A stretch of 34,545 nt of DNA from Chara braunii (taxonomy: Eukaryota; Streptophyta; Charophyceae; Charales; Characeae), in the NCBI GenBank assembly GCA_003427395.1, contig BFEA01000211.1, positions 72,259-106,803 on the forward strand, given 5' to 3'. Every line of letters starts with the position of its first letter. Position 1 is the stretch's first letter. This document shows, one piece after another, positions 10,417 to 21,400 of the stretch. The notes under the pieces are model-generated. The model did not search any database and was not told the DNA's origin. It was given only the letters and a program-made list of their open reading frames with translations. The position numbers and the translations under genes were made by a program.

Positions 10417-10743
10417 AACCAACCACAACTTTCTTTCAGATATATGATTCATGAGAGGAACAAATTCATGGGTCGTTGTTTCTAGCCTACTAACCAACCA
10501 CAACTTTCTTTCAGATATACGAGCCACCAGAGGAACATACCCATGGGTCCTCGTTTCCGTCTTCACCCGAATAGAACGCCTGGTCATTATCGCTGCATCT
10601 GGATTGAAAGTTGGGTCAAATGCAGCTATAATGACCGGGCGTTCTATTCAGGTGACGACGGTAGCCTACTCTTTAATAGGCTAGAAACGAGGACCCATGG
10701 GTCTGTTTGTTCCTCTCGTGGATCATATAATATCTGAAAGAAA
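10417..10743. repeat. Centre of the palindrome: direct repeat plus inverted arm
   Basis: Two direct copies starting at 10417 and 10492 (75-bp spacing, beginning AACCAACCACAACTTTCTTT) are followed by an inverted copy at 10677-10743. The second direct copy is interrupted after TCGTTT by the 105-bp element at 10557-10661 and resumes with TAGCCTACT. The first copy shows the same site unfilled (GTTTCTAGCCTACT). Confidence 0.75.
10557..10661. mobile_element. 105-bp foldback MITE, copy 1 (TA-inserted, mariner-like)
   Basis: Near-complete hairpin: the arms 10561-10598 and 10620-10657 differ at about 4 of 38 positions, with a 21-base loop. It is the same length as, and similar along its arms to, 32822-32926 (GTCTTC.CCCGAATA, GGTCATTAT.GCTG). 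It ends next to TA at 10662-10663. The left flank is TT, probably a mutated TA. The neighbouring direct repeat preserves the empty TA site. Confidence 0.75.
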
Positions 10744-11287
10744 GGACTGGACCCCACTGGCCGGCGCCTGGAAAAGGTGCTTGGCTGCGAAATGCTGGTC
10801 AATGTCGGTGGACAGTTTTTGACACGTTTCTGCGTGGCTCCACCGCGGACTGTTGGCAGGGTTTTTGAAACGGTCACGCTTGCCGCATTAGGAAACCGGA
10901 GAGGGGCCCCTCCCTAAAAGGAAAGTATGGATGGGCTGCATGGACCAGAGGGGCATGGTAGGCTCTCGGGTTGGTTTGTTCATGCGTGGCATCGCACACC
11001 GTTACTGGCACCGTGCGATGGTGTTCAGAGTCCCGGTGCGGCGTCCGAACAGGAGAGGCAACGGGCGCACCAACAACAATTTTTTTTCGGTGCCGTTGCC
11101 GGTGTCCCTCTCTGGTAAATAAAAAAATTGGCGTCTTGCGAACGAAAGATCGCCGTTCAGGTCCAGCCTTCCTGCAGTTGTGTCCTGTGGCCGCCTATCA
11201 ACCCATTGGTAGCCAGCCATCCCTCGCGGCGTGTCAATCCGTGGGGTTCACCATCAATAGATGGACAGTGGGGTGTCATAGCCAAAG

Positions 11288-12005
11288 GTGGCGGTTGCTA
11301 TGATTGTCGCCGTTCGGACGTTGTACTGCATCGAAGGCCATGGATTGTCAGGAGGCAGGGTGGTTAACGAAGACTGCGAGGATGCAATGTTGATGCTGTT
11401 TTTTTTAATTCTTCAATGGGTGAACAGACGGAACGCGGCAGCGATGGCGGTCGTGGAGGCAGTGTCGGTGATGCCGTTCCTCTTCCAAAACGTCTCCGCT
11501 GCGGTTACACTTCTCGCAGAGGGTATGTTGCACGGTTTTGCACTGGGGTCGCTGGCGGTGGAGGAGATGGGAAGGACAATGGACCGCCGACGCCATTCGT
11601 GGGTGTTGGAGCGTAGTGGCGGTGTGTGGAAGGACCTCCAGCGAGTGGGGGTTGAGCACGACAAGGTTTTCTTGCGTTTTTGCAGACTCCGCCCCCCTCT
11701 CTTCTTTGAAGTTCTAGGTCGTAGCAGCCCGCATATCCAACGCTCGCCTGCAAATTTCAGATTGTCGATACCTGCCGGTCAAAAGTTTGCATGCGCGCTG
11801 ATCAGATGGGCGACCGGTGGCTATTACAGGCAATCCTCTCACGGGTTGGGTATGGGGCTAGCGAGTACTTTAAGCAGCAATGAGGAAACAACCGACGCCA
11901 TCACCCAAGAGTATGGTCATCTGCTATGATTCCCTATAGGACCGGTTGGAGGACGTGCAGAATGCCTTTGAGAGAAAAGGCTTCCCCGACTGTGTAGGCA
12001 CTGAA
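11288..12005 (+). pseudogene. PIF/Harbinger (HARBI1/DDE_Tnp_4-like) transposase, N-terminal part, broken
   Basis: The open frame to 11929 (213 codons; its first codon is GTG, so the true start is unclear) contains GGVWKDLQRV, then LFFEVLGRSSPHIQRSPANF and IPAGQKFACALIRWATGGYY. This is the region preceding the catalytic core of Harbinger nucleases (helix-turn-helix-like 'ALIRWATGGYYR' segment). The frame then shifts: at 11940 a second frame continues with RLEDVQNAFERKGFPDCVGT, matching the family's 'F..K.GFP.CVGAIDGTH' block, but a TGA replaces the expected catalytic Asp region just after it. No later DDE residues are visible, so the protein is inactive. It lies in the left half of the AAA-flanked element, as expected for its own transposase. 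Confidence 0.65.
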
Positions 12006-12980
12006 TGAATGCACGCTCGGTGTCGACAACCCGCGACAGTGGGGCCGTGCATGCACATGGTCGTCGTGCATGTCATGAGCAGCATGAAAATTGACGTCGG
12101 CATCACCTGTCCAACGTGTGGACTCCATCGGCCCACTCCCGACTTGGAAACGGGCACAGTGTTGACGAAAGGGGGAAGCTTTGGCTGACCCTTGTCTCGA
12201 GGTCGACTACAAACGCCTGGACATAAGGACATCGACGACACACAAGACCACAAAAGACAAAAACAACAACACCCCTGCTACGAAGACGAAAAGCAAAACG
12301 ACTAATGCGCCCAGAAAGACCGGTGATGCGCTACTAGCATGCCCGGGGCTGTAACCGTTTGTGATTACGACGACAGCAGGACAGTGGCGCACGCGCGGCA
12401 TCAAACAGAGGCACTGAAATGCGCCGCGTCACAGGCTCTCGTGGCAGCCGTCTCGACTCAATTTAGACTAGCTGTAAGGGGGCTTCGCGCCTCGTCATCC
12501 GCTGGACTAAAGTTCTGCATAATTCCGCCATAGTCTGCGCATCTCGTACTGCGCATTTTAGACTCCCGAGACGTTGACTATGTTGACGTAAGTGGTGGAC
12601 GGCAGAGTATACCCCTAGAGAAGCCAAAGTGTGAGTTCGGAGATGCCCAACAACAAGGAATGTGTGCACCAGTGTTCGTATTTCGAGCTCAATTTTTGAC
12701 AAGACGAGTGAGGATAGTTCCTCTCGTCATTTCTCAATATTAAACTCAACGAAATCGGAAATTAAGCATATTACACTTCCAGTATAGCGATAGAGTAGGC
12801 ATTAGGGATGATATACAGAAATCATCCCTTGGGATCCTAGAGAGTATCTGAAGAAGCGAGCACACTTTCAGGAGGTTAAACCCTAATTGGAGGATGATTA
12901 GTACAAGACGATAGCTCATCAGGAGGACAGGCAGATATGATGACAATTTGTCAAAAACTCAATGACAAAGATTATCATAA
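12006..12980. other. Decayed left half of the GC-rich element, then the LINE 5' boundary zone
   Basis: 12006-12700 is GC-richer, with fragments such as DSGAVHAHGRRACHEQHE in one frame that may be transposase remains, but nothing intact. From about 12720 the base composition drops to that of the LINE. No clear target-site duplication marks the LINE 5' end. Confidence 0.4.
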
Positions 12981-12992
12981 TCAAAGATAGAA

Positions 12993-13036
12993 GCAGAAGA
13001 ATTTTCTCTCTTTGGCAGAAGAATTTTCTCTCTTTG
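12993..13036. repeat. 22-bp perfect tandem duplication
   Basis: The unit GCAGAAGAATTTTCTCTCTT plus TG occurs twice (12993-13014 and 13015-13036) in the presumed LINE leader. Confidence 0.85.
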
Positions 13037-13049
13037 GGCTAGTCTAATT

Positions 13050-13480
13050 ATCACCCTGCCTATCACGGGTAAGTCTGAATAAGATAGTACTGATGTCGGT
13101 TCAGTTCTCAGCGAGGAAGTAGTGATACTGATGGAGGTGGATCATCACCCTTCCTATCACAGGCAGCCAGAGTAAAATGGTATTGTTCACTTTTAGGGGA
13201 GGAGTTTAGTGGTAATAGTGATGGTAGGCCAAGACAGAAGGAAGTTGTAAGGTAGATGAAGGCTCGGGAGTTCAAGGTGTAAAAGTATGAATACAAAGAC
13301 CGACCACAAATAGTCAAAGTAAGATAATTCTGTGATCTAAGCAGCTCTCGACGAGGAGGCAGCAGGTAGTATTGAAGGTAGGAGAAGACAGAAGAAAACA
13401 GATGTGTAGATGAAGGCTTGGGGGATCAAGGTGGAAAATTTTTGCATATAAGGAGGAAGGTAATCTCTTCTGGGGAAACT
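13050..13480 (+). repeat. Degenerate monomers in the LINE 5' leader
   Basis: Three related units: about 13050-13139 (short), 13141-13310 and 13311-13480. Shared words in the same order include ATCACCCT.CCTATCAC, GAGGAG/GAGGAAG, AGTG.TA..GATGGTAGG, AAGACAGAAG, GTAGATGAAGGCT and TCAAGGTG.AAAA. The spacing is about 170 bp. Tandem leader monomers act as promoters in some L1 families (for example mouse L1); that role here is inference. Confidence 0.6.
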
Positions 13481-13559
13481 ACTGAGTTGGAAAGAAGACT
13501 TCTGGTTACAAACAGTTAGCGTTTCCAAGGAACGTCAGAGAAATCAAGTAACTCTTCTT

Positions 13560-14114
13560 ATCAGGTTAGTCCCCATAATCCCTCCTCTCACATTCGTCCT
13601 GCCATCCCCTTACCCATGGGTTTCCCTCCCCTCGTGGGTGACAAGCCAAGCCAGCAAAAACAAAAACATATAAAAGGATAAAACAGAGGGAGAAAGAAAG
13701 TAAAAAAATATAAAAATATATATATATATATAATAAAAAAAAAAACAGGTACATTCAATCAGATAGAACTAAATATAGTACAACTTCACAACTTCACAGA
13801 ATTTATAAAAGTTAGTATCTAAGAGTTCTCCACGCTAGATCAACGATTGTATCCTCCTATACCTTCACTCTCGATACACCTTTGTCTAAGCCTTTGCTTT
13901 CTTCAACTTGGTTTGGAAAAATTAATGCAAGTAATTTAGATATCCTCAAAACAATTTTCAAGTAGGAATCGTCTCAGCTTTGGTTTCTCCCAATAAGCAG
14001 CATCAACAATCATCACAGATTTGGAATCACGATTATCCTACCCAGTACAGCAAAATGAGACTAGGGTTCAAGCATGCAAAATGACAAAAATCCCTCCTCT
14101 TTTACCAAGGTGCA
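13560..14114. other. LINE leader, downstream part, with (TA)n
   Basis: A TATAAAAGG-like word lies at about 13669-13677, a (TA)n tract at about 13713-13733 and an A-run ending near 13745. No ORF. The ATG at 14115 (GTGCAATGAGG) opens ORF1. Confidence 0.4.
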
Positions 14115-16804
14115 ATGAGGCACACATTGTTTCGCCAGCTTGGATCATCGTCATACACACGGACAGAAGTTAACTGTACGAGTAAGGTCCTGGGGAGGAT
14201 AGCATCATCTCAGGCAGAAAGAAGCAAAAAGGAACTGGTGCTTTCATCACAGTTAGGACTCCAAAAGGAAAAAAGGAACATACAACCGATTCAGGACAGA
14301 AATGCGGTTACCATCAGTAATCAACCCGTTACTTGTCTTCAGCTTGAGAGGTCAACTGTCACATCAGTTGCAAATGATGAGACATTACAGGGAGAGTCCA
14401 GATGTCAACAGATGATCCCTTGGAGTTCCCGAAGTAACGATAAGACAATGGAAGAACCAAAGGAAACAAAGGACTGAGAGATGAAGGAATCAGATGATTC
14501 AGAAGCACAAAGAAATGAAGTCGTGGAAGTTGTGGATGAAATTCTAACTGAAGAAGAGAAAAAATCAGAACAGAAAGAAGGTAATCATGAGAGGTCATCC
14601 ACAATCGAAAACGCCCAGCCGTCACAGACTCAACCACAAGCTCAACAAAAATATTCTGACGCAGCGGTCAAGACCACTCAACCAACGTGGGCAAAAAAGG
14701 TAAGGGATACACTACAGAACAGAACACTGAGCATCAAGAGACCAGCCATTGGTCCTCCAGGCACGCCTGCCGAGGAATTAAAAGTTCCTTTGATAAATGT
14801 TTCCTCGGCGCGAGCATATTTCCTCTCCCTCTTTCTGCTCCCATCGGAACAGCTGGTCATCGACCAGTGGGGGAGGAAAACGTTGATGAAGTCCTATCCT
14901 ACGGACAAACTGGCAAACAGGGACGCAGTGTACACAAAGCACGCAAGTAATTGGATCTTTTATGGGGATAGTGCGTTCAAATCAATGAATGACAAAATTA
15001 AATGGATATGTAAATGACTAGAATCCATGAAAGACGGACCGGAGGCAGTGGTTGAATTTTTTTTTATCCAACCAATCTCGCCAACAGTTTTTACGATTCT
15101 CTGCCTGTTTGACCAAGATAAACGTCAGATGGATTGATGAAAAAGACTGAGATGGGAGTACTCCGATGTTAGAATCTACCCTTGGTTACCCAAGAAGGTG
15201 GGACCAGAGGAGAGAAGAGACCAATTGATGAGAGATTTCTATTGGGTGGAACTGCGCCATATCCCAATAGAGGTACAGGCGGCGTTCATCCATGACTTTG
15301 GACAGCAATACAAAATCGTGGACTTCATAGACCCGTTGCCACTGCATGTNGCCAAACGCGACGANTATGTGATGATTGCGCTTGACTTGCCAAAGGANCA
15401 ACCATTCTCATTAGATGACATAATTTCATTCAAGTTGGGAGGAAGAATTTACCAAATCCACACAGCGCATAAATTTCGTCCATGGTGCTTCAAATGCAGA
15501 GCCTACGGTCATCTTACGTCTGAATTTGCCTGTCCACAACACCCACAACATGCTCTTTCAGCCGAGCAAAAGCTCAAGAAGGATCCGCAAAGGCCTCACC
15601 GTTGGATTCCTTTACTCTCAGGGCACGAGGGATGGGTGTTCAATGATGATCTTAACCCAATGGGTCAACCGATTGGATGGATTTGGGATGGCAGGGGTGA
15701 TCTTCGGAGGACTCCTAGACCTCCGGCGGAATGGTTACCTCCTCACCAACTACATCCTACCCAGCAGCAACAGCAGGTTCAAAATTCTTCTCAGTTGAGA
15801 CCAGGGAGAGGTGGGCAATCACAACACTCTCAACAGTCTCAGTCCACTCAGACCACGCATCAGTCTCAGTCCAACAACCCCATCAATCGAAACAGACTCA
15901 AAGGGCACACTCCCGCAAGGGTGTTAAGCCTACCGAAACAGCAGTAGCAACTAGAAATGTTGGAGACTCAGGAAAAGTTGGTACTGCGGAAAGAGCAGGA
16001 ACAGCAGAGAATGAGGCTGCAAAAGAGGTAACCCCAGGCAGCTTCAAAGGACCGAACGACTCAGTCCAAGGACTGCAGCACAATACAAGAGGAGTGGAAG
16101 ATGCACGGAGTACGCAGGATAAGGGGAATGCAAAGACCCTAGGCCCATCACCTTCCTTTTATATGCCAAAGAACAATCAAGTTCCTACTACGGAATGGAG
16201 AGAGGTCAAGCGGAAGGAAGCTGATAAGAGAACAAACACCACCGCACAGCCAAGTCATTCAAAACAGCCTCTATTACAGGCAGGCAACAAACTGAACATG
16301 AAGGAAGTAGCCAGTACACCCCACTCAGAAGAAGAGGAGGGCTCAACCCAGAAACAAACTGAGTGTGTCACAAAAGATATGGAAATAGATCTCCTTAAAG
16401 AAGCCTTTGATACAATCCCCATGGATGTGGAAAAGGCCCCGGTAGCTGCTTCACCCTTCACACCTATGATTGCCGAAAAAAATGGCATGAAACCAATGTC
16501 GGATCTTCACACTGAATTGCCCAAATTGGCTGAGTGGTTGGTACTTAACCTCAAAACCATGCATCCAAACTTGAAAGAAGCAGTATGGCAACAGATCCAC
16601 TGTGAACTAATGCCTGTCCTGGTAAACAGTGAAAGCTTGATGATGGTTCTGCAATATGGTCCCCTGGCAAGCACAAATTGGGCAGAGATCTTTGATAAAT
16701 TACTGAGAACAGTAACTATGCGTTTTAACCCGCTGCAATTGGCTGGAGATATCCCAACCATGATTCCCCAGCATCCCAACCAGAACCTGACCTCCAATCA
16801 ATAG
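14115..16804 (+). pseudogene. LINE ORF1: nucleic-acid-binding protein with CCHC knuckle
   Basis: One frame runs from ATG 14115 to about 15900 and then continues in the next frame to TAG 16804, about 895 codons overall. The N-terminus (to about 14650) is charged and Gln/Ser-rich. 14760-15480 resembles the DUF4283-type ORF1 core of plant LINEs. The zinc motif CFKCRAYGHLTSEFAC lies near 15490-15535 (C-X2-C-X4-H-X6-C, longer than the usual final spacing). After it come Gln/Ser-rich and charged tails. In-frame stops: TGA at 14475, 15015, 15135 and 15138; a one-base frameshift lies between about 15800 and 15940. The four TGAs each need one change from TGG. Three N bases (15350, 15365, 15398) mark uncertain assembly. 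The expected role is RNA binding in the retrotransposition complex. Confidence 0.7.
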
Positions 16805-17007
16805 ACAGAGAAGGGAGAGATACATGTTATGTTTGGCCTGCAAAGGAACAAAAAAAGTATGAAAGGAATTAAAGAACTAGCCAGAAAAAAAAAAGAGGCC
16901 AATCCCGGAAATCACAAAAAAAAAAAAAAGGAAAAAAAAAAAAGGAAACACAGAAAGAAACTGGGATTAGGAAAAAAACTATTGCTATTCATACTTACCT
17001 GGGAAAT
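16805..17007. other. A-rich spacer between LINE ORFs
   Basis: Runs of A with scattered G (about 16840-16975). Translation gives only Lys-rich low complexity. Confidence 0.5.
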
Positions 17008-17671
17008 TTGGTCTGCAGAAACAAAAAGCACCAGAAGAAGATCAATCATTATGCACTTACCCCCCCCAAAAGAGCAAAGCCTAAAGGATACAAAAAATTC
17101 AGCAATACGTGTCTGAAAGCCACCCTGCCCAATCAGGACCTGCCTTGTCAGACAGGAATAGTAGGACAAGTCAATATACCTACTATAGTACAGGGGGAAG
17201 GAATTGTGCAGATGTATTATCAGGTAACGACCTCTATGCCACTTATCAGACAACTGGAAGACCTTATCCTTCCCCCAAACACTCATGATCCAAATTTCAT
17301 CCTGGATAAAAGACTGGAAACAGAGGCCTGCTATCAACAGATCAATTTAGAGGGAAAGCCTCGTGTACCATCACAGCCATATGCCAAGGAGGGAAATGGA
17401 AATGAGCCCGCAGCAGAAACGGTACACCCAAGGAACGCTGGAGGAGAAATAAAAGAGGAAAACATCCAAGCCAATGCCCCTTTCGCCTAGGATTGGAAGT
17501 ATGAGGACTCCCCTGAACCCCAAAGAACAAAGACAGTGATAAAGATACAAGAAATGAAAGAAGTGGTATCAGAGCTCACAGGGGGAGCGAAAATTCCTCC
17601 TTCTCACTCACACTCAACTGAACCCGGCGGATCATCCAACTGCGTCAGAGGATTGTGAGGGAGAGGGAGGG
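17008..17671 (+). pseudogene. Upstream decayed part of the extra LINE ORF
   Basis: The frame is open from about 17008 (first codon TTG, so the start is uncertain) to TAG at 17488, then open again to a TGA at 17656. A change of frame around 17630-17650 joins it to the ORF at 17672-18394. The content is Pro, Gln, Lys and Glu-rich with no known motif. It is probably the N-terminal half of a roughly 460-residue protein, or a C-terminal extension of ORF1. Confidence 0.4.
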
Positions 17672-18394
17672 ATGAGCGGGGAGATCCCACCTCTATCTCA
17701 GACAAAACGGGTGAGTAGACAGATTTCTTCTCAGTCTCAGTCTCAGTTAGAACTCTCACAAGGGGAGATTGACCTCACGGAGGACCTTCTACCGGTTGAT
17801 GAGGGAAAGGTGGTACTGTGCAGGAATGAAGTCCCCACGTCTCCACCTTCCTCTGAACTTACCAGCAAGCGTGAGAAATTGAGACAGCGTTTGGGTAGAA
17901 TGCAGGATATTCCTCCACCGATTCAAAAAGGAATAGTGATCCTCCCAGTCCGTTTCAAGGAAGGCACTTGGGAAGTAGGTCTTTCAGAACCCTCGAGCGC
18001 TTTCTACGGAGAAGTAACAATACATGGCACTAAATCTACTTTCCTTTCCCTTTCTACTATCACTGGGGGAATTGCAGGGGAATCTCTGATTAAAGGGGAC
18101 ATCAAAAAATGCATAAAGGAGCACCTCCCTCTAGGTGGAGTGGCCACCCTCACTATTGATAAAACTGCAGACAGATTGGCAGAAAGGGATGTCTATCTCA
18201 AATATGAGACAACCAAACAGGCAAGCTTACGATGGTTTAGAAATGACACTTTAAAAGAATTGCAAATGCTAAAACTTAAAGCAAGCAAGTTTTGGTCGGA
18301 GGGAGAAGTAGGGGCCATTCTTCTCAGACTTTTATTCCATGGCACTCTAGAGGCCGGTGGAATCTTGGACATCGGGAAGTGGGTAGATCTGTGA
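17672..18394 (+). CDS. Extra LINE ORF between ORF1 and ORF2, 240 aa, unknown
   Basis: An uninterrupted ATG frame of 240 codons. Residues 1-85 are Ser/Gln/Glu-rich and low in order (SRQISSQSQSQLELSQGE). From about residue 88 a compact domain appears: KGIVILPVRFKEGTWEVGLS, GEVTIHGTKSTFLSLSTITG, then KEHLPLGGVATLTID and a helical C-terminus ending GGILDIGKWVDL. Alternating hydrophobic segments suggest a beta-rich fold with C-terminal helices. I do not recognise it. It ends 61 bases before the ORF2 ATG at 18456. Unlike its neighbours it has no internal stop. An extra ORF at this place is unusual for plant L1 elements. Confidence 0.5.
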   Translation: MSGEIPPLSQTKRVSRQISSQSQSQLELSQGEIDLTEDLLPVDEGKVVLCRNEVPTSPPSSELTSKREKLRQRLGRMQDIPPPIQKGIVILPVRFKEGTWEVGLSEPSSAFYGEVTIHGTKSTFLSLSTITGGIAGESLIKGDIKKCIKEHLPLGGVATLTIDKTADRLAERDVYLKYETTKQASLRWFRNDTLKELQMLKLKASKFWSEGEVGAILLRLLFHGTLEAGGILDIGKWVDL

Positions 18395-18455
18395 AAAAAC
18401 ACTTCTAGAAAGGGAAAGGGTTGAGATCTCTGTGAACTTTTTTATTGACTTTAAG

Positions 18456-21400
18456 ATGGAAGATATAAAGAAGATAAACATGTTGTATAATAAGGACAAG
18501 GACTGGAAGCTAGCAAGGAGAAGGGCAGACCTAGACCTACATTCCCTTAATGTAAACGGTTTAGCGTCAATCAACCCCAATAAGAAACAAGCTATATATG
18601 ACCAACTGAAGGGTATAGATGGCAAGCAATGGCCAGATGTGGTCTGCATTCAAGAAACCCACCTAATGGATACAGAAGCCCACAACCATCGCCACAAAGA
18701 CATTTGGCCTCACCAGTCCTATAGAGCTCACACCACTAAGGCAGGGAGTGTTGCTGTAGCAATTTGGGTTTCACCATTATCTAGAGTTGAAGTCCTTAAT
18801 TGGGAGGTAGATGAAGTAGAAGGAAGATGGGTATATATTCTAGCAATGCTAGAGATTGTAGTAGTCAGCATCTTATGTGCGTATGGACCAAATGAAGTCA
18901 AGGAACGAAAGACTTTCTTTGAGAATATTTTCTCACGCCTCCCAGTTGGAATTCCAGTAATTATAGCAGGGGACTTCAATGCAGCACCAGATCGGAATTT
19001 GGATAGATGGAAAATTTATTCTCCGTGCCCAGCTTATGTAGAAAATTATGAACTCATAATAAACAACCTATGTCGATCCCTTAATCAGTTTGATTCATAC
19101 AGAAGACTCCATCCTACTAGCAAAACATTTACCTGCTTCAGAAAAGGTCATTCAGGTCAAAGTACAAAATCTCGTATAGATATAATCCTCGTGGCCGAGG
19201 AGCTAGAAGGAGCTTTACAAGTAGCAGAGATTTTCCCCAAAAGTCCGTTCCCTGGTCTAGATCATGCAATGTGTGTAGCCATTCTTTCATTCAGAAAGAA
19301 ACCAGACCAAGGAAAAGGATACTACAAATTGAACACCTCCTATCTCAAAATGGAATGCTTCATCAGCTATCTTCGTGATGTGTGGAAATTCTGGAAGGAA
19401 CAGAAAGACATCATAAATAATGACATAACATAGTTCAACAACGGTCTAGCCTTCATAGGCCGTAAATACAATGAATATTCAAAAATGCTAGCATCACAAA
19501 GACACTCAAAGGAAACTCAACTTCAAAAGAGAATTCAAGAACTTCAACATCAAGAGACGGAATCACAAGATAGAGAGATCCTATAACCTCTAGCTAATGA
19601 GATAATAGACCTTAAAAAGGAATTACTAACACAGATGGAATACAGATGGCAAGGGATAAGAATAAGGGGAAAACTTAGGTGTCACCAGATAGAAGGATCC
19701 ATGGACGCATTGCAATAGCCAAGGCAAGAACAGGAAAAACGGTTATTGAGGCATTGGTAGATCACAGAGACAAGGAAGCTCCATGGGTCACCTCGACTGC
19801 GGTATGCACTAAACTGGCAAGAGATTTCTACAAAGATCTCTTCTCTTCAGGAAACAGTGACATCCCAATGAACCAAAGAATCCAAGAAATAGATGAATTT
19901 CTAATTCCACTCAACAAAACGTTGTCTGAGGAGCAAAAGGTAATGATGGATAAACCCCTCACGAAAGATGAGATATGGACAACACTAATGCTAATGGAAG
20001 AAGAAGAAACCCCAGGAATAGATGGACTACCTAAAGAATTCTGGGAAACCCTCTGGGATTCTCTCTCACAAGACCTCATGGATTATCTCAACGTAGGCTG
20101 GACCTCAGGAAAAATGGGTGAAATTGTGGGCCAAGGAGTACTAACGCTCCTATACAAAAAGGGGAAAAAATGAATATAAAGAATTATCGTCCTATCACGC
20201 TTCTCACATTAGTTTATAAACTAATAACTAAGGCATTAGCTGACCGCCTCACCAAAGTTATTGCAGACATTATTCATCCAGACCAGTCTGACTTTATCAC
20301 TGGAAGGAACATACAAGACAACATTCTGCTAATCAATGAGCTGATAAGAATTACTCGTCAATCCAAGTTGAATGCAACCTTCATCTTTATTGATTTTGAA
20401 AAAGCATACGATCATGTGGATTGGTTCTTTCTGGATAAATGCTTAGAAAAATTTAACTTTGGTCATAGTTTCAGGAAATGGATCCAGATACTACATCACA
20501 ATGCAACCACTCGAGTAATGGTTAATGGAAACTTGCCCCCCCCCATCCCCTTACATCGATCAGTAAGGCAAGGGGATCCAATTGCCCCATTTTTATTTGT
20601 GATGATAATGGAGGCATTAGCAACAAACTTGAAACAACATAAGGACATCAAACGTCTCCAAATTACCTTCATTCCTGAGGAAGCCATCCCAGTCTGTTCT
20701 CTGTTAGCAGATGACCTATCTCTCATGTTAGAAGCATCTCAAGAAAACCCAATGGAAATCCAAAAAATGATGGATAGATTTTGTCGTCTATCAGATATGA
20801 AAGTTAACTGGGGTAGTAAAACATTAGGGTCGTGGATCCATCATCAAGGTGCTAGACCCCCTGAACAACCAAGAGTCAAATGGTTGTCTACAGACACTCC
20901 TATTAGAGTATTGGGGATATCTCTCTCTGCAGTGGGCAAACCAAAAACCAACAATGAGTGGATTACCCAACCAGCACTTACCAAGTTGGAACTGTGGAAA
21001 AATAAGCACGCTTCACTAATGGGTCGTGTTTTAGCCATAAACAATGTTGTTCTTGCTTCAATATGGTATAAATCAGCAATATGGGCAATGGACAAGGCGA
21101 CTCTCAGGATATTCCAGCAACAGTTATCAGCGTTCCTATGGAGGGGTAATCATGAGTTAAAAAACGTAATTAGTAGATTAGCATGACAATCAGTTATTCA
21201 ACCCAAGGCCAGGGGAGGATTGGGAATCATCGACCCTGCTACTCAAGCCATGGCTTTATCTATCCAATGGATTACTCGGTTGCTTTTCAATCCGCAAATC
21301 CCCTGGTCAGCTTTGGCATGGAAACAAATCAAACGATTAGCCCCCTCTACACCAGAGGGCATTGACCCGTTGATGTGGCTAGAGAACCGCACTTGGCCTT

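Noticed and set aside
14475-21186. UGA read as tryptophan (alternative genetic code)
   Set aside because: TGG is common in the same frames, TAG and TAA stops and frameshifts also occur, and other frames use TGA as a final stop. Mutation is simpler.
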